The position numbers were made by a program, and so were the translations under genes. Source: Cupriavidus taiwanensis (GTDB lineage: Bacteria > Pseudomonadota > Gammaproteobacteria > Burkholderiales > Burkholderiaceae). Taken from it: DNA of 64,000 bases. Positions within the stretch are counted from its first letter, which is position 1, and each line of letters begins with the position of its first letter. Shown piece by piece: positions 33,638 through 42,471 of this stretch. The DNA lies in contig NZ_LT984804.1 in assembly GCF_900250115.1 (NCBI RefSeq), positions 1,875,301 to 1,939,300 of the forward strand. The letters are read 5' to 3'. The notes beneath the pieces are model-generated. The model was not told where the DNA came from. It worked only from the letters and a program-made list of their open reading frames with translations, and did not search any database.

Positions 33638-35143
33638 TCAAGGCGTGCCGCCCGAGGCATCGATCCGGTAAACCCGCCCGCTGCCCGCGGAGGTGCCAGG
33701 ATCGGCCATCACATACAGCGCCTGCGCGCCATCCAGCCCGAACGAGAACACGCTGCCCGGCACCGTGACGTTCCAGTCGACCGGCTCGGCGGCGGCGCCA
33801 TCGCGGTACACGAAGCTCTGCAGCTTGCCCGTGCACAGATCGGAGTAGAAGTAGCGCCCCCGCAGCGCCGGGCTGGCGTTGCCGCGATACACGTAGCCGC
33901 CGACGATGGCACAGCCGCCTGTATCGTGGCCGTACTCGAACACGGGCATGGTCGGCCCGCTCTTGTCGCAGGTGGCCGCGCCCACGCACGCGGTGCCCTC
34001 GGTCAGGTTCCAGCCGTAGTTCAGGCCCGCACTGGTGGACGGCGCGACGTCGACTTCCTCGCGCTGGTCCTGGCCGACATCGGCGATATACAGCGACCCG
34101 GCGTCGAACGAGAACCGCCACGGGTTGCGCAGCCCGAGCGCCCAGATCTCGCCGCGGCTGCCGGACTGGCCCAGCAGCGGATTGCCGGCCGGCACGCCGT
34201 AGCCCGCCGCGCCGCTGACGTCGATGCGCAGCATCTTGCCCAGCAGCGTCGCCGGGTTCTGCGCGTTGCCCGCCGGATCGCCGCCACCGCCGCCGTCGCC
34301 GGTGCCGATATAGAGCATGCGGTCGGGGCCGAACGCGAGCTGGCCGCCGTTGTGGTTGGAAAAGCCCGGGTGCGGGATCGACAGCAGTACCGTGCCCGAG
34401 GCCTCGGCAAGGTCAGGATTCGCGGCCGAGACCTGGTAGCGGGCGATGGTGATGGCGCCGCTGGTGTCGGTGTAGTAAACGTAGAAGCGGCCATTGGCCG
34501 CGTAGTCGGGATCGAACGCCATCGACAGCAGTCCGCGCTCGCCGTCGGTCGTCGTCAGCGCCGCGATATCGAGGAACGGCGCGGCGAGCAAGGCGCCGTC
34601 GCGCACGATCCGGATACGGCCGGCGCGTTCCACCACGAACAGGCGCGCGTCGCCGGCGGGGGCGGTCAGGAAGATCGGCGCCGAGAATTCGCCGGGCACC
34701 TGCGTCAACGACAACTGCATCGCTTCCGGCGCGCCGTAGGCCACGCTGGCAGTCGCTCCCGTGCCCGCGGCCACCGCGACCACCTGCGACGGCGGCTGCG
34801 GCCGACGCAAGGCGCTGCCGGTGAGCACGTCGGTAGCGGCGACGGTATAGCTGCCGGGCGCCAGGTTGGACAGCGTGGTGGGCTGGACCACGGCCTGGCG
34901 GAACTGGCCCGGGCCCGATACCGTGATGGCCGCCTGAGTCCCGGCCGGCAGGCCCGAAATCGCCAGCGTCAGCGAGCCGTTGCCACCGGCGCCGCCACCA
35001 CCTCCACCACCGCCACCACCACCTGTACCGCCTGCGTCGCCCGCACCGGCGCTGTCGCCCCCGCCACCGCCTCCGCAGGCGGCAAGGCCCAGACAGCAGG
35101 CGATGGCGAAGCGGCGAAGCGCGTGGCGTAGTGCGTCGGGCAT
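33638..35143 (-). CDS. PQQ-dependent sugar dehydrogenase family lipoprotein
   Basis: 501 residues. The start has a lipoprotein signal with lipobox LAAC at about 22, followed by a glycine-rich tract (about 25-53) and a small Ig-like or carbohydrate-binding region. From about 150 the glucose/sorbosone dehydrogenase beta-propeller begins: FLTAPAGDARLFVVERAGRI, GLLSMAFDPDYAANGRFYVYY, HNGGQLAFGPDRMLYIGTGD and LRNPWRFSFDAG. These enzymes oxidise sugars or aldoses in the periplasm with PQQ and calcium. AGGAGCC precedes the ATG. It converges with the Bug gene. Confidence 0.85.
   Translation of the reverse strand: MPDALRHALRRFAIACCLGLAACGGGGGGDSAGAGDAGGTGGGGGGGGGGGAGGNGSLTLAISGLPAGTQAAITVSGPGQFRQAVVQPTTLSNLAPGSYTVAATDVLTGSALRRPQPPSQVVAVAAGTGATASVAYGAPEAMQLSLTQVPGEFSAPIFLTAPAGDARLFVVERAGRIRIVRDGALLAAPFLDIAALTTTDGERGLLSMAFDPDYAANGRFYVYYTDTSGAITIARYQVSAANPDLAEASGTVLLSIPHPGFSNHNGGQLAFGPDRMLYIGTGDGGGGGDPAGNAQNPATLLGKMLRIDVSGAAGYGVPAGNPLLGQSGSRGEIWALGLRNPWRFSFDAGSLYIADVGQDQREEVDVAPSTSAGLNYGWNLTEGTACVGAATCDKSGPTMPVFEYGHDTGGCAIVGGYVYRGNASPALRGRYFYSDLCTGKLQSFVYRDGAAAEPVDWNVTVPGSVFSFGLDGAQALYVMADPGTSAGSGRVYRIDASGGTP
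34975..35080. repeat. Low-complexity CCACCR tract encoding Gly-rich linker
   Basis: The coding strand is a run of near-identical GGN codons giving two poly-Gly blocks (about 5 and 11 residues) separated by a Ser/Ala/Asp-rich spacer. The DNA is a degenerate CCACC/CCGCC microsatellite that could change length by slippage, altering linker length in the lipoprotein without frameshift when whole codons are lost. Confidence 0.7.
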
Positions 35144-35628
35144 GGCAGGCTCCTGTGACGGCCGTGGCGCCGCCTGGCATGCGGCAGCCGCTGCGCTGCT
35201 GCATGGCTTGCGCCGCCGGGTCCGGCGGCAGGGGCGCCTTGCCCCTGTAAAATACGTCATGCGCCCGGCATCGGCCAACCACTGCAGAGCCGCGCGAAAG
35301 CGCGCCTTCCGGACAACCCGGGCGATGCTGCGACGGTAGGCGGCGACGGTCATCATGGCGGCACAGATTCCGAAGGCACCGCAGCGCCGGCGCCCCCTCC
35401 GGCGGGTAGTTTCCCCCACCATGCCCGCTATCATCGGTGTGGATCTTTGCCTACAGTAAACGCGGCGGCGGTTGGCGAGTGCCGGCGGCGCCGCCTTCGC
35501 CGTCTGGTCGCGCCTCCGGGAACACTGCCCGCCCGGGAGCCGCAGGCTCGATGCCATCGCGCCCGGCACGGGTGCGAGGGCTTCGTCGCGGACCTTCGCC
35601 GTGGGCATTTGCTGCCGGGTGCAAGCCA
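35144..35628. other. Non-coding region
   Basis: 485 bp without a convincing gene. It contains the promoter side of the sugar dehydrogenase, a small hairpin CAGGGGC-N5-GCCCCTG (35229-35247) and AT-richer stretches near 35255 and 35430-35460. Open frames here lack family features. Confidence 0.6.
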
Positions 35629-36306
35629 GTGCTGACTACCTCCCTAGATCCCCACGCTGCCGAAGCGCGGCCGCGACTGCTCGATACCGTCGACCGCGTG
35701 TGCGAGATGTGCTTCGGCCTCTTCATGGCATTGACCTTCGTGGGCGCCGTGTCGGCCGTCGGCGCGCCGGCGGACGCTCCGCGCACGATGTTCTTCACGG
35801 CGCTGGGCTGCAACCTGGCCTGGGGGCTGGCCGACGCGGTGATGTACCTGGTGCGCACGCTGACCGAGCGCGGACGCAGGCTGTCCCTGGTCAGGGCGGT
35901 TCACAATGCCGGCGACCCGGGCGACGCCATCGCGCGCCTGCGCGATGCGCTTTCGCCGGCCTTGCGCACGCTGGTCGACGATGCCGAGCTGGAAGCGTTG
36001 CGAGGCCGCCTCGCCCGCACTGCCGATCTGCCCGCGCGCCCGGCGCTGAGCGCGCAGGATCTGCTGGCAGCTGCCGGGATCTTCCTGCTGGTGGTGGTGG
36101 CGACGTTCCCGGTGGCCCTGCCGTTTATCGTGTTCGCGGACGTCTCCACGGCGCTGCTGGTATCGCGCGTGCTGACCATCCTGATGCTGTTCGGGGCTGG
36201 CATCGCGCTTGGGCGCCATGCCGGCTTCGGCGGATGGATCGCAGGCGCGGCGATGACGCTGGTCGGGGTTGCGCTGACCATGGCCATCATCGCGCTCGGA
36301 GGCTGA
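35629..36306 (+). CDS. Hypothetical integral membrane protein
   Basis: About 225 residues with four to five hydrophobic helices: CFGLFMALTFVGAVSAVGA and FFTALGCNLAWGLADAVMYL in the first half, and AGIFLLVVVATFPVALPFIV with two more near the end. A charged cytoplasmic segment about 70-125 (DPGDAIARLRDALS) separates them. GTG 35629 is a best guess; an ATG lies further in at the first helix. It resembles VIT/CCC1-like small transporters in layout, but no motif confirms it. An outer-membrane protein gene follows with a 2-bp gap, so they may work together. Confidence 0.6.
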   Translation: MLTTSLDPHAAEARPRLLDTVDRVCEMCFGLFMALTFVGAVSAVGAPADAPRTMFFTALGCNLAWGLADAVMYLVRTLTERGRRLSLVRAVHNAGDPGDAIARLRDALSPALRTLVDDAELEALRGRLARTADLPARPALSAQDLLAAAGIFLLVVVATFPVALPFIVFADVSTALLVSRVLTILMLFGAGIALGRHAGFGGWIAGAAMTLVGVALTMAIIALGG

Positions 36307-36308
36307 CC

Positions 36309-36998
36309 ATGCAGGACGCAGCCAGGGCTGCACGTCCGGCGGCACCACCGCCCACGCGGGCAGCGCGACGGGCCGCACGCTGCCTGGTGCTGGCCGCGGC
36401 GATCGCGCCGCTGCCGTTGCTTGCCGCCGAAGACAGCGGCACGCCCGCGACCGCGGAGGCGCCGGCCTGGAGCGGCGGGATCTCGGCTTACCTCAACCTG
36501 CCGCGCGGCAGCGACGCCTATGTCACGGGCATCGCCATCGCCAAGCGCGGCGTCTTGCATCTGGAGGCGCGCAGCAACTACGAAGGCATGGATGCTTACT
36601 CATTCTTCGCCGGCTACAACCTTGGCTGGGGTGATGCATTGCGGCTGGATTTCACGCCGATCCTCGGCGTGGTCACCGGCAGCACGCACAGCGTCGTGGG
36701 CGGGTTCGAGGCCACGCTGACCGGCCGCCATGCCGATGCCTATATCGAGTTCGAGTACGTGCCGGACGCCGAGCCGTCCGGCTACGCCTATGCATGGAGC
36801 GAGCTGGCCTGGCGCCCCCGCGACTGGCTGCGGCTTGGCCTGGCGGCCCAGCGCACGCGTGTGCCCGACAATGGCCGCAATTTGCAGCGCGGCGTGTTTG
36901 CGCAAGTGAAAGGCAAGCACGTCTCCGGTGCGGTCTACTGGTTCAACCCGGCCGCGCACGACCAGATCGCCGTGGTCTCGATCGGGCTGAGCTTCTGA
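36309..36998 (+). CDS. Outer-membrane beta-barrel protein, hypothetical
   Basis: 229 residues. It has an unusually long basic lead (about 25 residues) before the signal helix CLVLAAAIAPLPLLAAED. The mature part has alternating aromatic beta strands (GGISAYLNLPRG, SNYEGMDAYSFFAGYNLGWG) and ends VVSIGLSF with a C-terminal Phe, typical of an outer-membrane barrel of about eight strands. The start is two bases after the membrane protein stop (TGACCATG), indicating coupling. Function is unknown. Confidence 0.65.
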   Translation: MQDAARAARPAAPPPTRAARRAARCLVLAAAIAPLPLLAAEDSGTPATAEAPAWSGGISAYLNLPRGSDAYVTGIAIAKRGVLHLEARSNYEGMDAYSFFAGYNLGWGDALRLDFTPILGVVTGSTHSVVGGFEATLTGRHADAYIEFEYVPDAEPSGYAYAWSELAWRPRDWLRLGLAAQRTRVPDNGRNLQRGVFAQVKGKHVSGAVYWFNPAAHDQIAVVSIGLSF

Positions 36999-37053
36999 CG
37001 CGGCCGCGGGCCGTGCGCGGCACTAAGGACGCTTGGTCCGGGAGGGTACGGGA

Positions 37054-37689
37054 TTGGATTTTCAGCGCAACACCCGGCGTCACCAACCCGCCGCGCTCGA
37101 GGCCCTGCTGACCGAGGTCCGCGCCTGCCGCGCCTGCGCGCAGCACTTGCCGCTCGGTCCGCGCCCGGTGGTGCGCGCCGGCGCCCGCGCCCGCATCCTG
37201 ATCGTCGGCCAGGCGCCGGGAATGCGCGTGCACGAGACCGGCATTCCATGGAACGATGCCAGCGGCGACCGCTTGCGGCAGTGGCTCGGGGTCGACGACG
37301 CCACCTTCTGCGATGCTTCGCAATTCGCCATCATCCCGATGGGCCTGTGCTATCCGGGCCGCGGCAAGGGTGGCGACAACCCGCCGCGCCCCGAATGCGC
37401 GCCCCTATGGATGGACCGCCTGCTGGCGCAACTGCCGTCGCTCGCGCTGACCCTGCTGGTCGGCCAGTACGCGCAACGGCATTTCCTCGGCGCACGCCGC
37501 AAGCCCACGCTGACCGAAACCGTCAGGGCATGGCAGGACTACGCGCCCGCGTTCATACCGCTGCCGCACCCGTCGCCGCGCAACCAGCCGTGGTTCAAGC
37601 AGCATCCGTGGTTCGAGGGCGAGGTGCTGCCGATGCTGCGCGAGCGGGTCAGGCTGCTGTTGCGGCCTGGCGCTGTGCAGACAGCGTAG
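37054..37689 (+). CDS. Uracil-DNA glycosylase family protein
   Basis: 211 residues of the uracil-DNA glycosylase superfamily, which removes damaged or uracil bases from DNA. Motif 1 is VGQAPGMRVHETGIPWNDAS, with GDRLRQWL after it. Motif 2 is LPHPSPRN near residue 175, where His would contact the base. Two Cys near the start (ACRACA) recall iron-sulfur members, but no further pair is evident. TTG 37054 is chosen because GGAGGG lies seven bases before it; TTG 37033 is the alternative. It ends convergent with a frameshifted Bug gene. Confidence 0.82.
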   Translation: MDFQRNTRRHQPAALEALLTEVRACRACAQHLPLGPRPVVRAGARARILIVGQAPGMRVHETGIPWNDASGDRLRQWLGVDDATFCDASQFAIIPMGLCYPGRGKGGDNPPRPECAPLWMDRLLAQLPSLALTLLVGQYAQRHFLGARRKPTLTETVRAWQDYAPAFIPLPHPSPRNQPWFKQHPWFEGEVLPMLRERVRLLLRPGAVQTA

Positions 37690-37732
37690 GCAGCAAGCGA
37701 TACCCGCGCCACCGTGGCCTGGCCGCTTGGCC

Positions 37733-38733
37733 TCATTCGCTGGCTGAAAAGCCCGAGGCCGCGACCACCGGCCCCCACTGCGCGCGCTGCGCCTGAATGA
37801 GCTTGCGCAGGGAATCCCCCGGCTTGCCGTTCATTTCCATGCCCAGCGCCGACATCTTGTCGCGCACCACGGGGTCCTTGACGGCTTCGAGCAGCGCCTT
37901 CTCGAGCCGCGCCACCGCCGCCGGCGGCGTCCCGCCGGCACAAAGGCCGAGTACCAGCCGGACGCCGCCTCGAAACCCGGCGCGCCCGCCTCCGCCAGCG
38001 TTGGCACATCGGGCAGCAGCGCCGACCGGCGGGTCCCGGTGACGCCGAGGAAACGGATCTTGCCCGCCCGGTACAGCTCCATCTGGCCGCCAACCGCATC
38101 GATACCTAACGGCAGCGTGCCGCCGATCTCATCGGTCAGCATCATCACGGCGCCGCGATAGGCCGTGGGCAGCAACGGCACGCCAATCGACTTGCTCAGC
38201 GACAGCACCCCGAAATGAATGCTGCCGCCGAGCGTGACCAGCCCGACGCCGCCCCGGTCCGGGTTGCGCTTCACCCACGCCAGGTATTCCGGCATGGTCC
38301 GATAGGGTTGGCTGACACTGGCAGACGCGACCAGCGGCACATCGGCCAGGTAGGCGACCGGAACCAGGTCCTTGTCGGGGTCATAGGCCAGGCGCTTGTA
38401 GGTCAGCGGAAAGATGGTGAACGGCGGCGCGGGCGAGATCAGCACCGTCTTCCCGTCCGGCGGCGCGCGTTTGACGTTCTCCAGCGCCAGCCGCGCCGAT
38501 GCGCCGGGGCGGTTCTCGACCAGGACCGGCGTATCGAGCGACACGCGCAGCTTTTCGGCCAGTGTGCGCGCGAAGATGTCCAGCGCGCCACCGGCCGCGA
38601 AGCCGACCACGACGCGCACGGGCGAGTCGCCGCTGGCGGGGGCGGCCATGACGAGCACTGGACTGGCACTCAGGACCAATGCCAGCGCCGCGGCCAGTCG
38701 TTGCAAGGGGTTCGGAAATAGCATGCGGGTCAC
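37733..38733 (-). pseudogene. Bug/TctC-family receptor, frameshifted
   Basis: The N-terminal part (signal, then RVVVGFAAGGALDIFARTLA and VLVENRPGASARLALENVK) is clear to FEAASGWYSAFVPAG. There the reading continues in the next frame as ARLEKALLEAVKDPVVRDKMS, a normal Bug C terminus ending at 37733. One base is missing in the GGG run around 37931, where GTPPAAVARLE is expected. A single-base deletion could be a real null allele or a sequencing error. It starts with GTG or the ATG at 38724. It is the second Bug flanking the M81 peptidase. Confidence 0.8.
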
Positions 38734-38757
38734 TCCGGTTGACAGCGGCGGATGCGC

Positions 38758-40257
38758 TCAGGCGGCCTCGAGCACAGTATGTGCTTCCAGCGGATAGATC
38801 GGGCGGCGCAGATTGCGGAACGGAAACTGGCTGTAATCAGAGCTGCAGACACCGGGGCCGGCCACGAGCACGATCTCGCTGGCGATCGGCTCAAACCCGG
38901 CGCGGAAGTGCTGGCGCGATTTGATCAGGATGTACTTGCGGCGCGACAGGTCGATGCCCGCGTGCGTGAACACGCCGGTATCGAACGGCTCCTGCGGCTT
39001 TTCGCAGATCACCACCAGCGTGCCGGCGACATCCAGCACCACGGTGCGGCCCAGGCTCAGCTTCATGCCCGTGAACATCGGGCCGGTGACCTCGTAGTTG
39101 CCGTCGGTAATGCACTGCACCCGGCCGCTCAGCCGCAGCGGGCGGCCCTTCAGGCCCAGCGCGGGCATGTCGGTCTTGCCGCCCACATCCAGCGTGACGG
39201 ACTGCCCGACGCCGGCGGCAATCAGTTCCGCCACGGCGCCCGGGTCCCAGAACGGCCCGGCGACCACGCCTTCGAGCCGCTGGCGCAGGACTTCGCCAAG
39301 CACCGTCATTTCATCCGTCGGCCCGCCGGCCCCGCAGTTGTCGCCATGGTCCACCAGCACCACCGGGCCTTGCGTGAGCGTCCTGGCGCGCGCGATGGAT
39401 TGCGCCATCGGCTCGATCGGGAAGACGAAATCGGCCCGGCGTTCCCACGCCATGCCGCAGAGCTCGTCGAGCAGGCACCGCCCTGCTTCGATCCTGGCGG
39501 CATCTGCCACGATCACCACGGCCAGGCCCGTATGTGGGATATCGGCAAGCGGAAAGCCACCGAACACCGACGCGTTGAGCACCTCGCCACCGCGCTCGGC
39601 CGCCATCGCGCGCTCCATGATGTCCTTCATGGGTTGCGCGCGCGGGGTCTGGCGCAGCATGTGGGTGAGCATCGGCAGCGTGCGCCACAGCAACACCGGA
39701 CGGGCCTCGCCCCGCAGCGCCGCCATCAGGGTACGGGCGGCGCGTGCGCCGGTCTCGTACACATCCACGTGGGGGTAGGTGCAGTAGCCAGCGATCACGG
39801 TGGCATTGTCAACCAGCGCTGCGCTGAAATTGGCGTGGAAGTCCAGCGATACCGCGATCGGCGTCTCTGGCGCGACGGCACGGATGCGAGCCAGCAGTTC
39901 GCCTTCGGCATCCGGATAACCCTCGGCTACCATGGCGCCGTGCAGGTCCAGCATCACGGCATCGCAGCCCGCGCGTACCGCCGCCACGATGGTGGCCGCC
40001 ATCGACTCAAAGGCTTCGGCAGTGACCATGCCGCTAGGCACTGCGTTCGCCATCAATGGCATCACAAAGTCGTCGCCCTGGCGCCGTGCGATATCGATGA
40101 ATGCGGCCGCGGCACTGTTGGTGCCCTGGCACGCACGCACCGCGTCGTCGCCGTAAAGCGGGCCGTCGGTGCTGCCGCGGTTGAACGCGCTCAGTGGCGT
40201 GGCAATCGGCGAAAAGGTATTGGTTTCATGCCGCATCAGGGCAATGACAAAGCGCAT
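38758..40257 (-). CDS. M81-family metallopeptidase, MlrC-like
   Basis: 499 residues of the family named after MlrC, the zinc enzyme acting late in microcystin breakdown; most members act on unknown small peptides or amides. Landmarks are the N-terminal MRHETNTFSP, VMLDLHGAMVAEGYPDAEGE, SLDFHANFS and VDHGDNCGAGGPTDEMT, which holds zinc ligands, plus a C-terminal domain about 340-499. No signal peptide. It is flanked by two Bug receptors on the same strand, suggesting the receptors import its substrate. Confidence 0.9.
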   Translation of the reverse strand: MRFVIALMRHETNTFSPIATPLSAFNRGSTDGPLYGDDAVRACQGTNSAAAAFIDIARRQGDDFVMPLMANAVPSGMVTAEAFESMAATIVAAVRAGCDAVMLDLHGAMVAEGYPDAEGELLARIRAVAPETPIAVSLDFHANFSAALVDNATVIAGYCTYPHVDVYETGARAARTLMAALRGEARPVLLWRTLPMLTHMLRQTPRAQPMKDIMERAMAAERGGEVLNASVFGGFPLADIPHTGLAVVIVADAARIEAGRCLLDELCGMAWERRADFVFPIEPMAQSIARARTLTQGPVVLVDHGDNCGAGGPTDEMTVLGEVLRQRLEGVVAGPFWDPGAVAELIAAGVGQSVTLDVGGKTDMPALGLKGRPLRLSGRVQCITDGNYEVTGPMFTGMKLSLGRTVVLDVAGTLVVICEKPQEPFDTGVFTHAGIDLSRRKYILIKSRQHFRAGFEPIASEIVLVAGPGVCSSDYSQFPFRNLRRPIYPLEAHTVLEAA

Positions 40258-40283
40258 GGACTGGCTCCGACAGCGTGAAGGGT

Positions 40284-41273
40284 TCAGTTGGATTCAAGAT
40301 CGACCGCGCGCGCAATGGCGCCATAGCGGATCGCTTCCGCTTGCAGGAAGCGGAGGGCCTGCTCGGGGGTGGAAAGGACCGGCTCGTAGGCAAGCGTCTG
40401 CAGGCGCGCGGCAAAGTCCGCTTCCTGCACGCTGGCCTTCACTTCCTTGTAAAGCCGGTCGATGACCGGGGCCGGCGTACCCGCCTTGACCACCAGCGCC
40501 AGGTTGCCGCGTACCTGCAGTGCATGCGCGCCGCCCGTCTGCTGCGTTTCAAGGGCGGGAAACTGCGTGATGGGCTCCGCCTGCAGCGCAGCCAGAGGCC
40601 TGGCCTTGCCATCCTGGACGTAGTTGACCGACGAGCCGATCACATCGACATGCGCGTAGGTCTGGCCGCCGATCAGGTCCGCCATGGCCGGCGGCGAGCC
40701 GCGGTACGGAACGATGGTGAAGTCAAGGCCGTTGCGGCGCTTCCAGTCGGCCAGGCCGAGGTGCGCAGCCCCCGCGACGACGTTGATGCTGATCGACACC
40801 TTGCCGGGATTTTGCTGGATATGCGCTTTCAGCTGGCTCAGCGTCATCTCCTTGCGGTCGGCGCGCGTGATGATCCAGTGCGGCACGGTACTGACGATGG
40901 TCACCGGCGTCAGGTCGGTATCGGGCCGGTAGCGCAGCCCCTTGATCGTGTACGGATTGATGCTGAGCGTGCCGTCGCTGGCCAGCAGCAAGGTATTGCC
41001 GTCGGCCTTCTCCCTGAGCACGGACGACACGCCCGGCACGGTCGCGCCGCCGGCGATGTTCTCCACCACCACCGGCTGCCCCAGCCGCTGTTCCAGCTTG
41101 CGCGCGAGCGTCCGGCCGATGATGTCGTAGGAACCGCCGGCCGGAAACGGCACGACCAGGCGCAGCGGCCGGTCGGGCCAGGCGGCTGCGGCGCTTGCGC
41201 AAGTGGCTGCGAGCAAGGCAGCGCCGGCAAGCATGCCGCGCATGATCGAGCGCAAATGGATAACTGCTCCCAT
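40284..41273 (-). CDS. Bug/TctC-family periplasmic solute receptor
   Basis: 329 residues. The signal peptide ends ASAAAAWPDR, then the Bug core LRLVVPFPAGGSYDIIGRTL and VVVENIAGGATVPGVSSVL. FTIVPYRGSPPAMADLIGG is the usual PYKG-type loop. AGGAGGAGACCC immediately precedes the ATG. It is the first gene of a three-gene minus-strand set (this Bug, M81 peptidase, frameshifted Bug) and is divergent from a LysR. The ligand is probably a small peptide or carboxylate. Confidence 0.9.
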   Translation of the reverse strand: MGAVIHLRSIMRGMLAGAALLAATCASAAAAWPDRPLRLVVPFPAGGSYDIIGRTLARKLEQRLGQPVVVENIAGGATVPGVSSVLREKADGNTLLLASDGTLSINPYTIKGLRYRPDTDLTPVTIVSTVPHWIITRADRKEMTLSQLKAHIQQNPGKVSISINVVAGAAHLGLADWKRRNGLDFTIVPYRGSPPAMADLIGGQTYAHVDVIGSSVNYVQDGKARPLAALQAEPITQFPALETQQTGGAHALQVRGNLALVVKAGTPAPVIDRLYKEVKASVQEADFAARLQTLAYEPVLSTPEQALRFLQAEAIRYGAIARAVDLESN

Positions 41274-41441
41274 GGGTCTCCTCCTGAGGTCTGATTGCCT
41301 CGTGATGGCTTGGAATGAATCCGGTGATGGGCGGACTATATGGGATCCGGTCCGACACCAAAAGAGAATAAAAATCGCTGTTTGTTGAGCAAATGGTTAA
41401 CTTGTAGAATGGGCTGCCCCCCGCGATCACCGTCAGCTCTC

Positions 41442-42449
41442 ATGCCTCCCGAAACCTTCGCCCATACCCTGCTTGGCCGCCTCAAGCTGCGGCACCTGCG
41501 CATCATGCTGGCACTGAGCGAGATGCAGACCGCCGCCGCCGTCGCCGCTCGCTTTCATGTCAGTCCCGCCGCGGTGTCCAAGACACTGGCCGAGATCGAA
41601 GACATCGTCGGCATGCCGCTGTTCGAGCGCAGCCGCCGCGGCCTGCACCTGACCGAGCCCGGACGGGAGATGGCGGCGCATGCGGCGGTCTTGCTGGCGC
41701 AGCTCGAGCGGCTTGCCGAATCGCTGCAGGCGGTGCGCGCCGGCACCCAGGGGGCGTTGCGCATCGCCTTCCGGACGATGTCGGTGCAGCCCTTCCTGGC
41801 GCGGGCGATGAGCGACTTCTACCGGGATCATCCGCGCGTGGAGATCAGCGTGATCGAAGGCGGCATCGGGGAGCTGGCGGATCAGCTGGTGAGTGGCTCG
41901 CTGGACCTGCTGTTCGCCTATGACGATCCGCGCCTGTCGCTACCCGCGCTGCGCGCGGCGCCGGTGGTGCCGGCACAGAAGGTGGTGATCGTCGCCAGCC
42001 CGGACCATCCGCTGCTTACGCGCCGCAAGCTGACGGCGCGTGAACTGTCCGGGCAGCAATGGTGCATTCCGGTGGCGGGCTCGCGCATGCTTCATTTGCT
42101 GCACGCGGCGTTCCATACGCTGGGCGCGCCAGCGCCCTCGCTGGGCATCCGCACCAGCGATGTGGCCGCCACCGCCAGCCTGTTGCAGGCAGGTCATTTC
42201 CTGGCGGTGTTTCCCGAACGCATCGCCGCGCAACTTACCCTGGCTAAGGTGGCAAGAGTGCTTCGCTTTGAACTCGGCAGCCGCGTGGAGCCGGTGGTCG
42301 CGGTGTGGAACGACGAACTCACGCCGCGCACGCCGGCTCGCCTGTTTCGCGAGCTCGTGATGCGCCGGGCCGGCGAGACTGTGATGGCCGAGCCGGTGCC
42401 GTTGCTGGCCGCGCGCGCGGTGGCGGCGGCTGGCGTTGGCAAGCGCTGA
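41442..42449 (+). CDS. LysR-family transcriptional regulator
   Basis: 335 residues. Helix-turn-helix LSEMQTAAAVAARFHVSPAA with SKTLAEIEDIVGMPLF; effector domain about 105-305 (GALRIAFRTMSVQPFLARAM). It has a longer Ala-rich tail than usual. ATG 41442 fits the GbpR/CbbR-like start. It is divergent from the Bug/M81 genes with 168 bp between, so it is their probable regulator. The intervening DNA is AT-rich, but no clean dyad was read. Confidence 0.87.
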   Translation: MPPETFAHTLLGRLKLRHLRIMLALSEMQTAAAVAARFHVSPAAVSKTLAEIEDIVGMPLFERSRRGLHLTEPGREMAAHAAVLLAQLERLAESLQAVRAGTQGALRIAFRTMSVQPFLARAMSDFYRDHPRVEISVIEGGIGELADQLVSGSLDLLFAYDDPRLSLPALRAAPVVPAQKVVIVASPDHPLLTRRKLTARELSGQQWCIPVAGSRMLHLLHAAFHTLGAPAPSLGIRTSDVAATASLLQAGHFLAVFPERIAAQLTLAKVARVLRFELGSRVEPVVAVWNDELTPRTPARLFRELVMRRAGETVMAEPVPLLAARAVAAAGVGKR

Positions 42450-42471
42450 GCGGGAAGCGTTGCGACCCGGC

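Noticed and set aside
35437..35628. N-terminal extension of the membrane protein at 35629
   Set aside because: The added residues are Arg/Pro/Gly-rich, with no signal or helix, and look like translated non-coding DNA.
37931..37933. Programmed frameshift in the Bug gene
   Set aside because: No slippery heptamer or downstream structure characteristic of programmed shifts; a simple one-base loss explains it.
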